Source of the DNA: Cystobacter fuscus
GTDB lineage: Bacteria > Myxococcota > Myxococcia > Myxococcales > Myxococcaceae
DNA length: 64,000 bases
Assembly: GCF_002305875.1 (NCBI RefSeq)
Contig: NZ_CP022098.1
Location: forward strand, 3,720,001 to 3,784,000
Reading direction: 5' to 3'
The position numbers and the translations under genes were made by a program. Below, in pieces: positions 9,252 to 17,195 of this stretch. Under the pieces are notes generated by a model. That model was not told the DNA's origin and made no database searches. It saw only the letters and a program-made list of their open reading frames with translations. Each line of letters begins with the position of its first letter. Position 1 is the first letter of the stretch.

Positions 9252-10067
9252 ATGCCCATGATTCGGCTTGATGACCTGTCCCTGCACCTCGAGGAGTCCG
9301 GTGCGGGAGAGCCTGTATTGCTCCTCCATGGGCTTGGCTCCTCGGGGCGGGATTGGGAGTTCGTCGCGCCTGGGCTCGCGACGCATCACCGGATCCTCGT
9401 TCCGGATGTCCGGGGCCACGGGCGCAGCGACAAACCGGCGGGGGCCTACGGGGTGCCGCTCTTCGCCCGGGACATGGCCGCCCTCTGCGCACGCCTGGGC
9501 GTCACCCGTGTGCATGTGGTCGGGCTCTCGATGGGAGGCATGATTGGCTTTCAGCTCGCGGTGGAGTGCCCGGCGCTCGTGCGCAGCCTGACCGTCATCA
9601 ACAGCGGACCCGACATGGTTCCGCGGACACCCGGCATGCGGCTCATGTTCGCCACGCGGATGCTGCTGTTGAAGACGCTCGGACCGAGGATGCTGGCCAG
9701 GCTGATCGCGCCGAAGCTCTTTCCCAAGCCGGAACAGGCGGAACTGCGGCGGCGGGTCGAGGAGTCCATTGGCTCGAACGAGCCAGACGCCTACCAGCGT
9801 GCGACGCGTGGGCTCGTTGGCTGGAGCGTTCTGGAGCGTCTGAAGGAGATCTCCTGTCCGGTCCTGGTCCTCGCCTCCGACCACGACTACACGCCGCTGT
9901 CCGCGAAGAAGGCGTATGCCAGTCTCCTCGCGAACGCTCGCCTCCAGGAGTTGAGGGACTCGCGTCACGCGGCGCCGATCGATCAGCCCGGGCAGATCCT
10001 CGAGGCGGTGAAGGGCTTCTTCGCCGAGGTCGAGGGACCGGCTCGCGGCGAGCGGCGCGTGGGCTGA
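9252..10067 (+). CDS. Alpha/beta-fold hydrolase
   Basis: About 271 residues, cytosolic. Features of the fold in order: HGLGSSGRDW (oxyanion), VPDVRGHGRSDKP, nucleophile elbow GLSMGG (catalytic Ser), Asp candidate in LASDHDYTPL and His in DSRHAAPID. The closest general type is the 3-oxoadipate enol-lactonase / pimeloyl-ester esterase group; the substrate is unknown. The chosen start is ATG 9252 (MPMIRLDDL); ATG 9258 and ATG 9204 are in frame. It is transcribed away from the TetR gene and is probably its target. Confidence 0.85.
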   Translation: MPMIRLDDLSLHLEESGAGEPVLLLHGLGSSGRDWEFVAPGLATHHRILVPDVRGHGRSDKPAGAYGVPLFARDMAALCARLGVTRVHVVGLSMGGMIGFQLAVECPALVRSLTVINSGPDMVPRTPGMRLMFATRMLLLKTLGPRMLARLIAPKLFPKPEQAELRRRVEESIGSNEPDAYQRATRGLVGWSVLERLKEISCPVLVLASDHDYTPLSAKKAYASLLANARLQELRDSRHAAPIDQPGQILEAVKGFFAEVEGPARGERRVG

Positions 10068-10185
10068 ACCACGGGAGGTGTCGGACTGTCCATGGGTGCA
10101 TGGGCAGGCGAGGGAACGGTCTCGGGGGTCACTCCCTTTTCCCGGCCCCGGGGAATGTCCACCTTGTGGCCGGTCAGGAGGCACG

Positions 10186-10815
10186 GTGGAAGAGCAGATC
10201 GCCCTGTGGATCGCCGGTTTCTCGTATCCCGCCGTCTTCCTGCTGCTCGTGCTGTGCGGAGTGGGTGCGCCGCTGAGCGAGGAGCTGGTCGTCCTCACCG
10301 GAGGGCTGGTGGTCGCGCGCAGCGGCGCGAGCTTTCCCCTCATGGTGCTCGCCGCCTGGCTGGGCATCCTCGCCGGAGACAGCGCGCTGTACCGGATCGG
10401 CTACGCGCTCGGCCCTCGGGTCTTCTCCCATCCGAGGCTGGCCAGGATGTTGCCGCCCGCCCGCGTCACGCTCCTGCAGGAGATGTACATGAAGCGCGGG
10501 CCCATGGCGGTGTGGCTCGCGCGCTTCCTGCCCGGGTTGCGCGCTCCGGCCTTCCTGCTCGCGGGCGCCACGCGGCTGCCCTACCGCCAGTTCGTCCTGG
10601 CCGATGGCTCCGCCGCCTGGATTCCGGCCCTGGGCATGACCTGGCTGGGCATGCGCTTCGGTCCCCGGGTGCTCGCGGATGTGCAGGGCGGGCTGCGCTG
10701 GCTGCTCGCGCTCGTATTCGCCGTGGGTGTGGCCGTGCTCGTGCGCCGCTGGTTCCGGCAGCGCGCCGCGCTTCGGGCCGCGCGCATTCTCGGCACTCCC
10801 GAGCAGGAGGCCTGA
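10186..10815 (+). CDS. DedA-family membrane protein
   Basis: About 209 residues with several hydrophobic helices. It has the SNARE-associated/DedA pattern: VFLLLVLCGVGAPLSEEL, GDSALYRIGYALG, and the conserved RFLPGLRAPAFLLAGATRLPYRQF segment with the Arg and Pro-Gly thought to be essential in this family. DedA proteins act in membrane homeostasis and probably lipid scrambling. The start is GTG 10186, preceded by caggagg 4 bases upstream; earlier in-frame ATGs lack a ribosome site. Its C-terminus is basic (RRWFRQRAALRAARI) and cytosolic. The next gene converges on it after 10 bp. Confidence 0.85.
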   Translation: MEEQIALWIAGFSYPAVFLLLVLCGVGAPLSEELVVLTGGLVVARSGASFPLMVLAAWLGILAGDSALYRIGYALGPRVFSHPRLARMLPPARVTLLQEMYMKRGPMAVWLARFLPGLRAPAFLLAGATRLPYRQFVLADGSAAWIPALGMTWLGMRFGPRVLADVQGGLRWLLALVFAVGVAVLVRRWFRQRAALRAARILGTPEQEA

Positions 10816-10825
10816 GCCTCCGCCT

Positions 10826-11845
10826 TCACTCCGGCAGGCGTGGCAACAGGACGGTCAGCTCGAGCCCCGTGTCCTCCTGCGCCACCGAGACCTGACCCTC
10901 CGCCCGGCGCGCGAGCCTCTCCAGCGAGGCCTGGGCGCGGGGAAGGGGAGGGCGGACGACCTGGGCCTGGACGCGCAGCCGCCACTGCCGCGCTCCCTCT
11001 GGGAGATCCACCCGCATCACCGTCTCCGAGGCGCCCGCGCCCGTCAGCAGCCGCTCCAGGGCCCGCACCATCAACCCCAGGGTCATCCGGGGAGCCCGCA
11101 CGCGCATGGGCTCCTCGGGCAGCTCCAACCTCGCGGCGCACGGCCGTCCGGGACCGAAGGCCGCGCTCAACAGGGACCGTCCATCTACCGCGGGAGGGCC
11201 ATCGCCCCGGTGCCGCCGCTGGAGCCGGGTGTTGAGATCTCCCGCGGACTGGCGCATGCGCTCCAGGTAGCGCTTCATGGGCGGGCTGAGCTCCCCGGCC
11301 ATGCCCTTCATCATCATCTCCACGTAGCCCTGGAGCACCAGCAGGGGCGTCCTCATGTCATGGGCCGCGCGAGACCAGGCGCGCTCCCTCGCGGCGAGCT
11401 GCTCCACGAGCCGCAGCCGCTCCTGACGCAGCCTCTTCTGCTCGGCCCGGGCCGCGTCCTCGCGCGCCAGGGACGCCAGCAGCGCGTCGCCCAGCCCCGT
11501 CAGCCGCGTGAGGTGCTGACGCAGGAGTTGATCCCGGCAGGGCTCGCCGAGCACCAGCACCGCGCGCCCCTCGTGGAAGCGCTGCCAGGGATGGGCCCGG
11601 GCCGGCGCGGGAGGCTCCTGGCCGCGCAGCGCGATCCGAAGCTCCTGTTCATGCAAGGCGGCCCCGCCCGTCCCCGTGAGGCCAACGGCCGCCTCCACGA
11701 GGGCGTTCAAGCCCGCTCTCGCGCCGTGGTGCAGCGCCTGCTCGGCGATCGCCGACAACAGCCGCTCCACCCCGGAGGCGCCCACGCCCCTTCCCGCCTC
11801 TTGCCCGCTCCAAGCACCGTCCAGCACATCCAGAGGAATGGGCAT
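10826..11845 (-). CDS. Histidine-kinase-like protein with degenerate ATPase domain
   Basis: About 339 residues, soluble. Residues about 15-140 form a helical or GAF-like N-terminal region and a coiled coil (about 130-165, rich in Arg/Glu/Leu). A recognisable HisKA dimerisation box follows (RAAHDMRTPLLVLQGYVE, phospho-acceptor His). The C-terminal 130 residues should be the HATPase domain, but the N-box is replaced by MVRALERLLTGAG and no DxGxG or GxGLG box is seen; only the final strands (LELTVLLPRLPE) resemble the fold. It is therefore probably unable to bind ATP and may act as a phosphotransfer or dimerisation partner. The chosen start is ATG 11845, but its Shine-Dalgarno is poor; a TTG about 25 bases upstream with aaggag is an alternative. 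Confidence 0.7.
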   Translation of the reverse strand: MPIPLDVLDGAWSGQEAGRGVGASGVERLLSAIAEQALHHGARAGLNALVEAAVGLTGTGGAALHEQELRIALRGQEPPAPARAHPWQRFHEGRAVLVLGEPCRDQLLRQHLTRLTGLGDALLASLAREDAARAEQKRLRQERLRLVEQLAARERAWSRAAHDMRTPLLVLQGYVEMMMKGMAGELSPPMKRYLERMRQSAGDLNTRLQRRHRGDGPPAVDGRSLLSAAFGPGRPCAARLELPEEPMRVRAPRMTLGLMVRALERLLTGAGASETVMRVDLPEGARQWRLRVQAQVVRPPLPRAQASLERLARRAEGQVSVAQEDTGLELTVLLPRLPE

Positions 11846-12000
11846 GGCGCGGGGTGGACGCAATGCTCCTTCTTCAGGGAACTCGGGGAGCCAGGGAATG
11901 AAAACCTTTCCACTCCCGTGGGCCTCCACCTCCCACTTTTTTACCGGCCTCCGGGGCGCACCCTGGCCCCCGGTGCGGCTCCTTCCCTCGGAAAAACGGG

Positions 12001-12016
12001 TGGCAGGCCAATTGCT
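12001..12016 (+). promoter_or_regulatory. Sigma54 (-24/-12) promoter candidate for the heparinase-type gene
   Basis: The sequence TGGCAGGCCAATTGCT matches the sigma54 consensus TGGCAC-N5-TTGC(A/T). GG at 12002-12003 and GC at 12014-12015 are exactly 10 bases apart. Transcription would start near 12027, giving a 20-base leader before ATG 12047. Sigma54 promoters are frequent in myxobacteria and depend on enhancer-binding proteins; no such gene is in this window. The assignment is from pattern only. Confidence 0.5.
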
Positions 12017-12046
12017 AATGATGCGTCCGGCAAGGAACGGAGCGCG

Positions 12047-14122
12047 ATGAGCACGCTGAGCTACTACTCGACGATCGCAAGGCTGGCACCCGCTGGGCTC
12101 GCCCGAGGCATGGTGCGCCGGGTCCACGGGGTGGCGCGGCAGGCGCTCTACAAGAAGCGCGAGCGGCTCGACGAGCGGGGGCTGCTGGCGGCCTTCGGCG
12201 TGGACTCGGCGGAGGCGCTGGCCGACCGGGCATTGGAGGTGGGGGCGGGGGGCGCCTGGTGTGACGTGGCGCGGCGGGCCTCCGTGTTGGAGGCGCTCGC
12301 GCGCATGCCGGGGGCGGCGGAGCGGGCGCTGGCGCGGGCCCGGGCCGCGTTCCGGGGCGAGTTCGACGTCTTCGGCACGCACGTGTGCTTTGGCGAGGGC
12401 CAGCCGGTGGACTGGTCCCTGGACGTGGGCAGCGGGTACCGCTACCCGGTGGTGCCGGTGGAGAGCCTGAAGCTGGCGCAGCCGGGAGTGGATCCGAAGT
12501 ACCCGTGGGAGCTGGGGCGGCTGGATTGCCTCGTGGCGCTCGGCCAGGGCTACTGGGTGGAGCGCGAGGAGGCCGCGCGCCGTGCCTTCGCGCGCGACTT
12601 CGTGGCGCGCACGCTGGACTTCCTCCAGGCCAACCCCGTGGGCGAGGGCGTGCACTGGACGTGCGCCATGGAGGTGGCGCTGCGCGGGGCCAACCTGGCG
12701 CAGGCGCTGTGGATGTTCGCGGATGCGCCCGAGGCGCGCCGGCCGGAGTTCCTCGTGCCGGTGTTGCAGGCGCTCGCCGAGCACTGTGCCTGGGTGGAGA
12801 CGCACCTGGAGGATGGGGGCGCGGTGCCCAACAACCACCTCGTCTCCAACCACGTGGGCCTGCTCGTGGTGGGGCTGCTCTTTCCCCGGTTGCCGGACGC
12901 GCCGAGGCAGGTGGCGCTGGCGGCGGCGGGGCTGCGCACCCAGGTGGAGGCGCAGGTGCACGTGGACGGCAGCTCCTTCGAGGGCTCCGTGCCGTACCAC
13001 CGCCTGTCGGTGGAGCTCTTCACGCTGGCCTTCGTGGTGGCGCGCTCGAAGGGCGTGGAGCTGGGCGAGGTCTACACGCAGCGCCTGCATGGCATGTTCG
13101 CGGCCTCGCGCGCGTGGTGCTCCGAGCGCGGCCTCGCGCCGCAGATTGGCGACAACGACTCGGGCCGCGTCTTCCCCTTCCGGGAGCGGGAGCCCCGCGA
13201 GCAGGGCTACCTGGTGCCGTTGGGCGCCGCGCTCCTGGGCGATGCGTCCCTGGCCGAGGGCGAGTATCCGGACGAGGCGGCGTGGCTGCTCGGGCAGCCG
13301 GGGCTGGCTCTCTTCCAGGCCCTCCCGGCCGCGCCGCCCGCGGTCTCCACGGGGTTCGCCGCGGGTGGCTTCCACGTGCTGCGTGGCGCGGGCGCGGTGG
13401 TGACGGTGAGTGCCGGGGCCCAGGGGCAGGGCGGGGTGGGAGGGCACAGCCACAACGACAAGCTTTCCTTCGAGCTGCACCTGGACGGGCGCCCCGTCAT
13501 CGTGGATCCCGGCACGGGCACGTACACGCGCGATCCCTCGGTGCGCAATGCCCTGCGCTCCACGGCCTCGCACAACACGCCGCAGGTGGATGGCATGGAG
13601 CAGGCGCGGCTGGAAGCGCACCGCCTGTTCGCGCTGCCCGAGGCGGCGCGGGCGCGCGTCGAGGTGTTCCAGACGGGTTCCGGGTTGGATCGCCTCATCG
13701 CGCGGCATGATGGCTACCGCCTGCTGTCCTCTCCCGTGGGCGTGGAGCGCACCTTCGTGCTCGACAAGCGCGAGCGCGCGCTGGGCGTCAGTGATTCTTT
13801 CGTGGGGGTGGGGCTTCACGAAGTGGTGAGCCGGATCCACCTTCCGGACCGTGAGGCGAGGGTGCGCGAGCCCACGGCCGGAGAGCTGGCGCGGGCGCTG
13901 CGAGTCCCCCAGGCCCCGCGGACTTTCGAACCGCTCGCGGTGGAGCTGGGGCCAGAAGGCTCTCCCGTGGCGGTGGTGCTCTTCGAGCGGGGTGTGAGCC
14001 CGCGGCTGGAGACGTCCCGGTACTCACCGGGCTACGGGCTCCTGGTGGAGTCGCGGGTGGTGGTGTTCGGAGCGCGGTTGTCGCCTCCGGCGTGGCTGCG
14101 GTGGGTGGTTGTTTTCGGGTGA
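12047..14122 (+). CDS. Heparinase II/III-family protein (polysaccharide lyase-like)
   Basis: About 691 residues. The N-terminal half is an alpha-barrel (EVALRGANLAQALWMF, NNHLVSNHVGLL, SFEGSVPYHRLSVELF); the C-terminal half is the beta-sandwich with the heparinase II/III signature GGHSHNDKLSFELHLDG, VDPGTGTYTRD and STASHNTPQVDG. Enzymes of this group cleave uronate-containing glycans by beta-elimination; many homologues lie in exopolysaccharide gene sets. No Sec signal is obvious. The start ATG has aagga upstream. The gene sits behind a sigma54-like promoter and 57 bp before a nucleotide-sugar dehydrogenase gene, so both probably belong to one operon handling a uronate-containing polysaccharide. 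The specific substrate is unknown. Confidence 0.88.
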   Translation: MSTLSYYSTIARLAPAGLARGMVRRVHGVARQALYKKRERLDERGLLAAFGVDSAEALADRALEVGAGGAWCDVARRASVLEALARMPGAAERALARARAAFRGEFDVFGTHVCFGEGQPVDWSLDVGSGYRYPVVPVESLKLAQPGVDPKYPWELGRLDCLVALGQGYWVEREEAARRAFARDFVARTLDFLQANPVGEGVHWTCAMEVALRGANLAQALWMFADAPEARRPEFLVPVLQALAEHCAWVETHLEDGGAVPNNHLVSNHVGLLVVGLLFPRLPDAPRQVALAAAGLRTQVEAQVHVDGSSFEGSVPYHRLSVELFTLAFVVARSKGVELGEVYTQRLHGMFAASRAWCSERGLAPQIGDNDSGRVFPFREREPREQGYLVPLGAALLGDASLAEGEYPDEAAWLLGQPGLALFQALPAAPPAVSTGFAAGGFHVLRGAGAVVTVSAGAQGQGGVGGHSHNDKLSFELHLDGRPVIVDPGTGTYTRDPSVRNALRSTASHNTPQVDGMEQARLEAHRLFALPEAARARVEVFQTGSGLDRLIARHDGYRLLSSPVGVERTFVLDKRERALGVSDSFVGVGLHEVVSRIHLPDREARVREPTAGELARALRVPQAPRTFEPLAVELGPEGSPVAVVLFERGVSPRLETSRYSPGYGLLVESRVVVFGARLSPPAWLRWVVVFG

Positions 14123-14179
14123 TGGTCTTGGATGGGCATGACGGGAAGACCCGCATGCCCTCAGGTGGAGGGTGAGAAG

Positions 14180-15505
14180 ATGCGCGTTATGGTGAGCCCG
14201 TTGCTGACCCGGATCCGTCGGCGTGAGGCGAAGGTGGGCGTGGTGGGAATGGGCTACGTGGGTCTCCCGCTGGGCATGGCCTTCGCGGAGGCGGGGTTCC
14301 CGGTGACGGGGCTGGATGTGGACACCCGCAAGGTGGAGAGCATCGGCAAGGGTGAGAGCTACATCAAGCACATCAAGAGCGAGCCCCTCAAGGAGCTGAC
14401 CCAGGCGGGCAAGCTCACGGCCACCACGGATTTCGCCAAGGCGAAGGAGCTCGACTGCATCATCATCTGCGTGCCCACGCCGCTCACCGCGTCGCGTGAG
14501 CCGGACATGAGCTACATCATCAAGACGGGCGAGGCGCTCGCGCCGCACGTGCGCGAGGGCCAGCTCTTCATCCTCGAGTCCACCACGTACCCGGGCACCA
14601 CGGACGAGGTGCTCAAGCCCCTGCTGGAGAAGGGCGGCCTCAAGGCGGGCGTGGACTTCCACCTGGCGTTCAGCCCCGAGCGCGAGGATCCGGGCAACAA
14701 GAACTTCAACACCAAGACGATTCCGAAGATCGTCGGTGGGCATACGCCCGCGTGCCTCGAGGTGGCCCAGGCGCTCTACTCGAGCGCCCTCAAGGACACG
14801 GTGCCCGTGTCGAGCACCCGCGTGGCGGAGCTGGCCAAGCTGCTGGAGAACATCTTCCGCTGCGTGAACATCGCCATGGTCAACGAGATGAAGATGCTCT
14901 GCGACCGCATGAACATCGACGTGTGGGAGGTCATCCAGGCCGCCAGCACCAAGCCCTTCGGCTTCATGCCCTTCACACCGGGCCCGGGCCTGGGCGGGCA
15001 CTGCATCCCCATCGATCCGTTCTACCTCACGTGGAAGGCGCGCGAGTACGAGTTCCACACCAAGTTCATCGAGCTGGCGGGCGAGGTGAACCAGCAGATG
15101 CCCTACTACGTGGTGCAGCGCACCATGGAGGCGCTCAACAAGGTCAAGAAGACGCTCAACGGCTCCAAGGTGCTCTGCATCGGCGCGGCGTACAAGAAGG
15201 ACATCGACGACATGCGCGAGAGCCCGAGCCTGCGCGTCATCACCCTGCTCAAGGGCACGGGCGCCGAGGTGGACTACCACGATCCGTACGTGCCCAGGCT
15301 GGAGGAGGGCCACGGCTTCAACTTCAGCATGAAGTCCGTGCCGCTCACCCCCGAGACGCTCGCCGGTTATGACGCGGTGCTCATCCTCACCGACCACTCG
15401 AACATCGACTACGCCGAGGTGGTCAAGCACTCCGGCGTCGTCGTCGACACGCGCAACGCCTGCAAGAACGTGGGCCCCGGGCGTGAGAAGGTGACCAAGG
15501 CCTAG
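14180..15505 (+). CDS. Nucleotide-sugar dehydrogenase (UDP-GlcNAc/UDP-glucose 6-dehydrogenase family, WbpA-like)
   Basis: About 441 residues. It has the NAD-binding Rossmann motif VGVVGMGYVGLP (residues about 15-27), the three UDPGDH domains, and the catalytic Cys in GLGGHCIPIDPFYL. It oxidises C6 of a UDP-sugar to the uronate using two NAD+. The sequence style (ICVPTPL, SEPLKEL, LAFSPEREDPGN, FKPDIDD replaced by YKKDIDDMRESP) resembles WbpA/WecC-type UDP-HexNAc dehydrogenases more than UDP-glucose enzymes. The start is ATG 14180, with ggaggg 7 bases upstream. The uronate product fits the heparinase-type gene just upstream. A strong hairpin follows the stop codon. Confidence 0.9.
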   Translation: MRVMVSPLLTRIRRREAKVGVVGMGYVGLPLGMAFAEAGFPVTGLDVDTRKVESIGKGESYIKHIKSEPLKELTQAGKLTATTDFAKAKELDCIIICVPTPLTASREPDMSYIIKTGEALAPHVREGQLFILESTTYPGTTDEVLKPLLEKGGLKAGVDFHLAFSPEREDPGNKNFNTKTIPKIVGGHTPACLEVAQALYSSALKDTVPVSSTRVAELAKLLENIFRCVNIAMVNEMKMLCDRMNIDVWEVIQAASTKPFGFMPFTPGPGLGGHCIPIDPFYLTWKAREYEFHTKFIELAGEVNQQMPYYVVQRTMEALNKVKKTLNGSKVLCIGAAYKKDIDDMRESPSLRVITLLKGTGAEVDYHDPYVPRLEEGHGFNFSMKSVPLTPETLAGYDAVLILTDHSNIDYAEVVKHSGVVVDTRNACKNVGPGREKVTKA

Positions 15506-15515
15506 TTTGACACGA

Positions 15516-15540
15516 GCGGATGGCGCGAGGCGCCGTCCGC
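15516..15540 (+). terminator. Probable terminator hairpin after the nucleotide-sugar dehydrogenase
   Basis: GCGGATGGCGC (15516-15526) pairs with GCGCCGTCCGC (15530-15540) across a 3-base loop, giving an 11-bp stem with one G-U pair, 10 bases after the stop codon. No U-run follows, which is usual in very GC-rich genomes. Confidence 0.55.
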
Positions 15541-15678
15541 GCGCGTGGATGGCCCCGGGGAGACGCCTCGAGGAGGGGGGTCACCCCGGGGTCTGCTCGT
15601 TTCGGGCGTGGCGGATGACTTGAGGAGTCACATGCGTGCGTGCTTGACTGCGCCGTCCCAGTTCTGTGGAGGCTCTTC

Positions 15679-16218
15679 ATGGCTCGCGGCAATCTCGCTC
15701 CCGGCGTCGAGGTCCAGGGTCCCATCATCCAGGCCTTGATCTCCTCCGTGGAGATCGTGAGGCCCGAGGTGCTGCGCATCCTGGCCTCGCATGGGATTTC
15801 GACCGCCTCGCCCCGGCCGTGCTACCCCCTTCCGGATGTCCTGCGCTGCCTGGAGGACATCCAGGGGCGGGTGGGCCGCGTCACCGTGCGCGCCATCGGC
15901 CAGCAGGTTCCCCGGCACACGGCTTATCCGCCCCACATCACCAGCTTCGCGATGGCCCTGTTCCTGATGAACAAGGCCTACCGCACCAACCACCAGGGCG
16001 CGCAAGACATCGGTGGCTACCACCACGAGCCCGTGGACGGGCGGTCCTCGCGCATGCGGTGTGACAATCCCTATCCCTGCGACTTCAACCAGGGCGTGCT
16101 GGAGGGTCTCCACGCGCGCTTCACGGGCCAGGGCTCGCTGCGGCTGCGCATCGACCACGAGTCCGAGGACTGCCGCGCCCGGGGCGCCACCACATGCACC
16201 TACCGTCTCAAGTGGTGA
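15679..16218 (+). CDS. Conserved hypothetical protein with V4R-like C-terminus
   Basis: About 179 residues, soluble. The start is ATG 15679 with ggagg 8 bases upstream. It has the size and layout of a single-domain sensor. The C-terminal third has a long pattern (DNPYPCDFNQGVLEGLHARF, then SLRLRIDHESEDCRARG and CTYRLKW) that resembles the end of 4-vinyl-reductase (V4R) / activator domains, where two Cys bracket a 'C..G...C.Y' motif. V4R domains bind small hydrophobic ligands or metals. The N-terminal half (APGVEVQGPIIQALISSV) is not recognised. The neighbours do not indicate a role. The V4R link is tentative. Confidence 0.6.
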   Translation: MARGNLAPGVEVQGPIIQALISSVEIVRPEVLRILASHGISTASPRPCYPLPDVLRCLEDIQGRVGRVTVRAIGQQVPRHTAYPPHITSFAMALFLMNKAYRTNHQGAQDIGGYHHEPVDGRSSRMRCDNPYPCDFNQGVLEGLHARFTGQGSLRLRIDHESEDCRARGATTCTYRLKW

Positions 16219-16368
16219 GCGGGCCGGGTGGCGCCGTGTGTTTCGTTTCGTGGATATGGAGTGTGCTCACGACATGAGGGAGCGGTCTTCCCCGCGGTGA
16301 AGTGGTTCAATCCCGTGCATTTCTTCGAGGATGCTTTTCCGCGAAGTGCGCGATGCAAGGGGATTGGA

Positions 16369-17013
16369 ATGTCGCGAGTCACTCAGCTTCTACTGGCGAT
16401 TCTACTCCTCGGCACGGGATGCAGACCGGGGGCACAAGGTGAACCAGGGCCGCAGGGGGTGGCGGGGGAGCCAGGACCCATGGGGCCGCAGGGGCCAGTG
16501 GGGCCGCAGGGGGTGGCGGGGGAGCGAGGACCCATGGGGCCGCAGGGGCCAGTGGGGCCGCAGGGGCCGGTGGGCCCCGCCGGGCCTCCCGGCTCCTCCG
16601 TGCCGTTCGTCTCCGTCCGGACGACGCTCGTCTACACGAATCAGACGAAGGACCTGGAGCCCTCGGAAACGCCCAAGCTCCTCAGGACGCTGGGCACCTT
16701 CACCAAGGAGTTTCCAAACACCGTGATTGAAGTCACCTGGCAGTCGCACATCCGGACGGAGGGGGATGGCGGCTACTGCAGCTTCGACGTCCGCATCGAT
16801 GGTGAGCCGATGCCCGTGCCGTCCGGCCTGTGGCTCGGTGCAACGCTCCACGATGCGCATGATGCGCCGGTGAACCTGTACCTGGAGTTCCCTGGCCTCG
16901 CACCCGGCGCGCACGAGGTGTCGCTCTGGGCTCGTGGCGTGAATGGCGCCACGGCTTGCATCGACAACCACGGGAACTTCCTGAGGACGGTCCACATCGT
17001 CGAGACGTACTAG
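16369..17013 (+). CDS. Collagen-like repeat lipoprotein
   Basis: About 214 residues. A lipoprotein signal with lipobox LLLGTGC is followed directly by about 18 Gly-X-Y triplets (residues about 22-78, Pro-rich: [17 protein letters not shown]) and then a globular C-terminal domain of about 135 residues (start [10 protein letters not shown]; two Cys at CSFDV and ACIDN, possibly disulfide-bonded). The triplets should form a collagen triple helix, so the mature protein is probably a trimeric surface stalk with a C-terminal head, as in bacterial collagen-like adhesins. The start ATG has aagggg upstream. It appears monocistronic. Confidence 0.82.
   Translation: MSRVTQLLLAILLLGTGCRPGAQGEPGPQGVAGEPGPMGPQGPVGPQGVAGERGPMGPQGPVGPQGPVGPAGPPGSSVPFVSVRTTLVYTNQTKDLEPSETPKLLRTLGTFTKEFPNTVIEVTWQSHIRTEGDGGYCSFDVRIDGEPMPVPSGLWLGATLHDAHDAPVNLYLEFPGLAPGAHEVSLWARGVNGATACIDNHGNFLRTVHIVETY
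16447..16554 (+). repeat. 54-bp tandem duplication in the collagen-like region
   Basis: Bases 16447-16500 and 16501-16554 are two copies of an 18-residue block ([18 protein letters not shown]) that differ at one base (cca versus cga, Pro to Arg). This shows that the collagen region grew by recent in-frame duplication and could vary in length between strains. Confidence 0.85.
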
Positions 17014-17130
17014 GTCCGCCGGCGGGACGACGGCGGAGACGGCCAGCCGGAGGGCCCGGGGCGTCCGATGCCCCCCGCACGAGGCCTCGGGTGCCTCCGT
17101 CGCCCTTGACGGCGGGCCTCCATGTCCTGT

Positions 17131-17157
17131 AATTGAGAATGATACTGATTCTCAATT
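17131..17157. promoter_or_regulatory. Fur/Zur-type operator upstream of the S4 paralogue
   Basis: Arms AATTGAGAAT (17131-17140) and ATTCTCAATT (17148-17157) form a perfect 10-bp inverted repeat around a 7-base spacer (gatactg). This is AT-rich in an otherwise GC-rich region and contains TGAGAATGAT, close to Fur-superfamily boxes. It lies about 40 bp before the S4 start. Because the downstream S4 has lost its zinc ligands, control by the zinc sensor Zur is more likely than by Fur; this is inference. Confidence 0.65.
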
Positions 17158-17158
17158 T

Positions 17159-17181
17159 CATCTGGCGGGACGCGCCAGATG
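17159..17181 (+). promoter_or_regulatory. 5'-leader hairpin next to the S4 ribosome binding site
   Basis: CATCTGGCG (17159-17167) pairs with CGCCAGATG (17173-17181) across the loop ggacg. The stem ends at the start of the Shine-Dalgarno (aggagg from 17182). It has no U-tract, so it is not a typical terminator. It may set translation efficiency or be a target for S4 autoregulation. Confidence 0.45.
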
Positions 17182-17195
17182 AGGAGGAGTGGGAC

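Noticed and set aside
10679..12046. The long upstream in-frame extension of the heparinase-type gene
   Set aside because: It is antisense to the kinase-like gene, with no family match; ATG 12047 has a Shine-Dalgarno and a sigma54-like promoter.
10826..13840. A 1004-residue reverse frame over the heparinase-type gene
   Set aside because: Beyond 11845 it is Arg/His-rich antisense of a strongly supported gene; the kinase-like protein ends the real reading frame.
16447..16554. The GC-rich repeats as a possible CRISPR array
   Set aside because: The repeats are contiguous, in frame and code for Gly-X-Y collagen triplets; there are no spacers.
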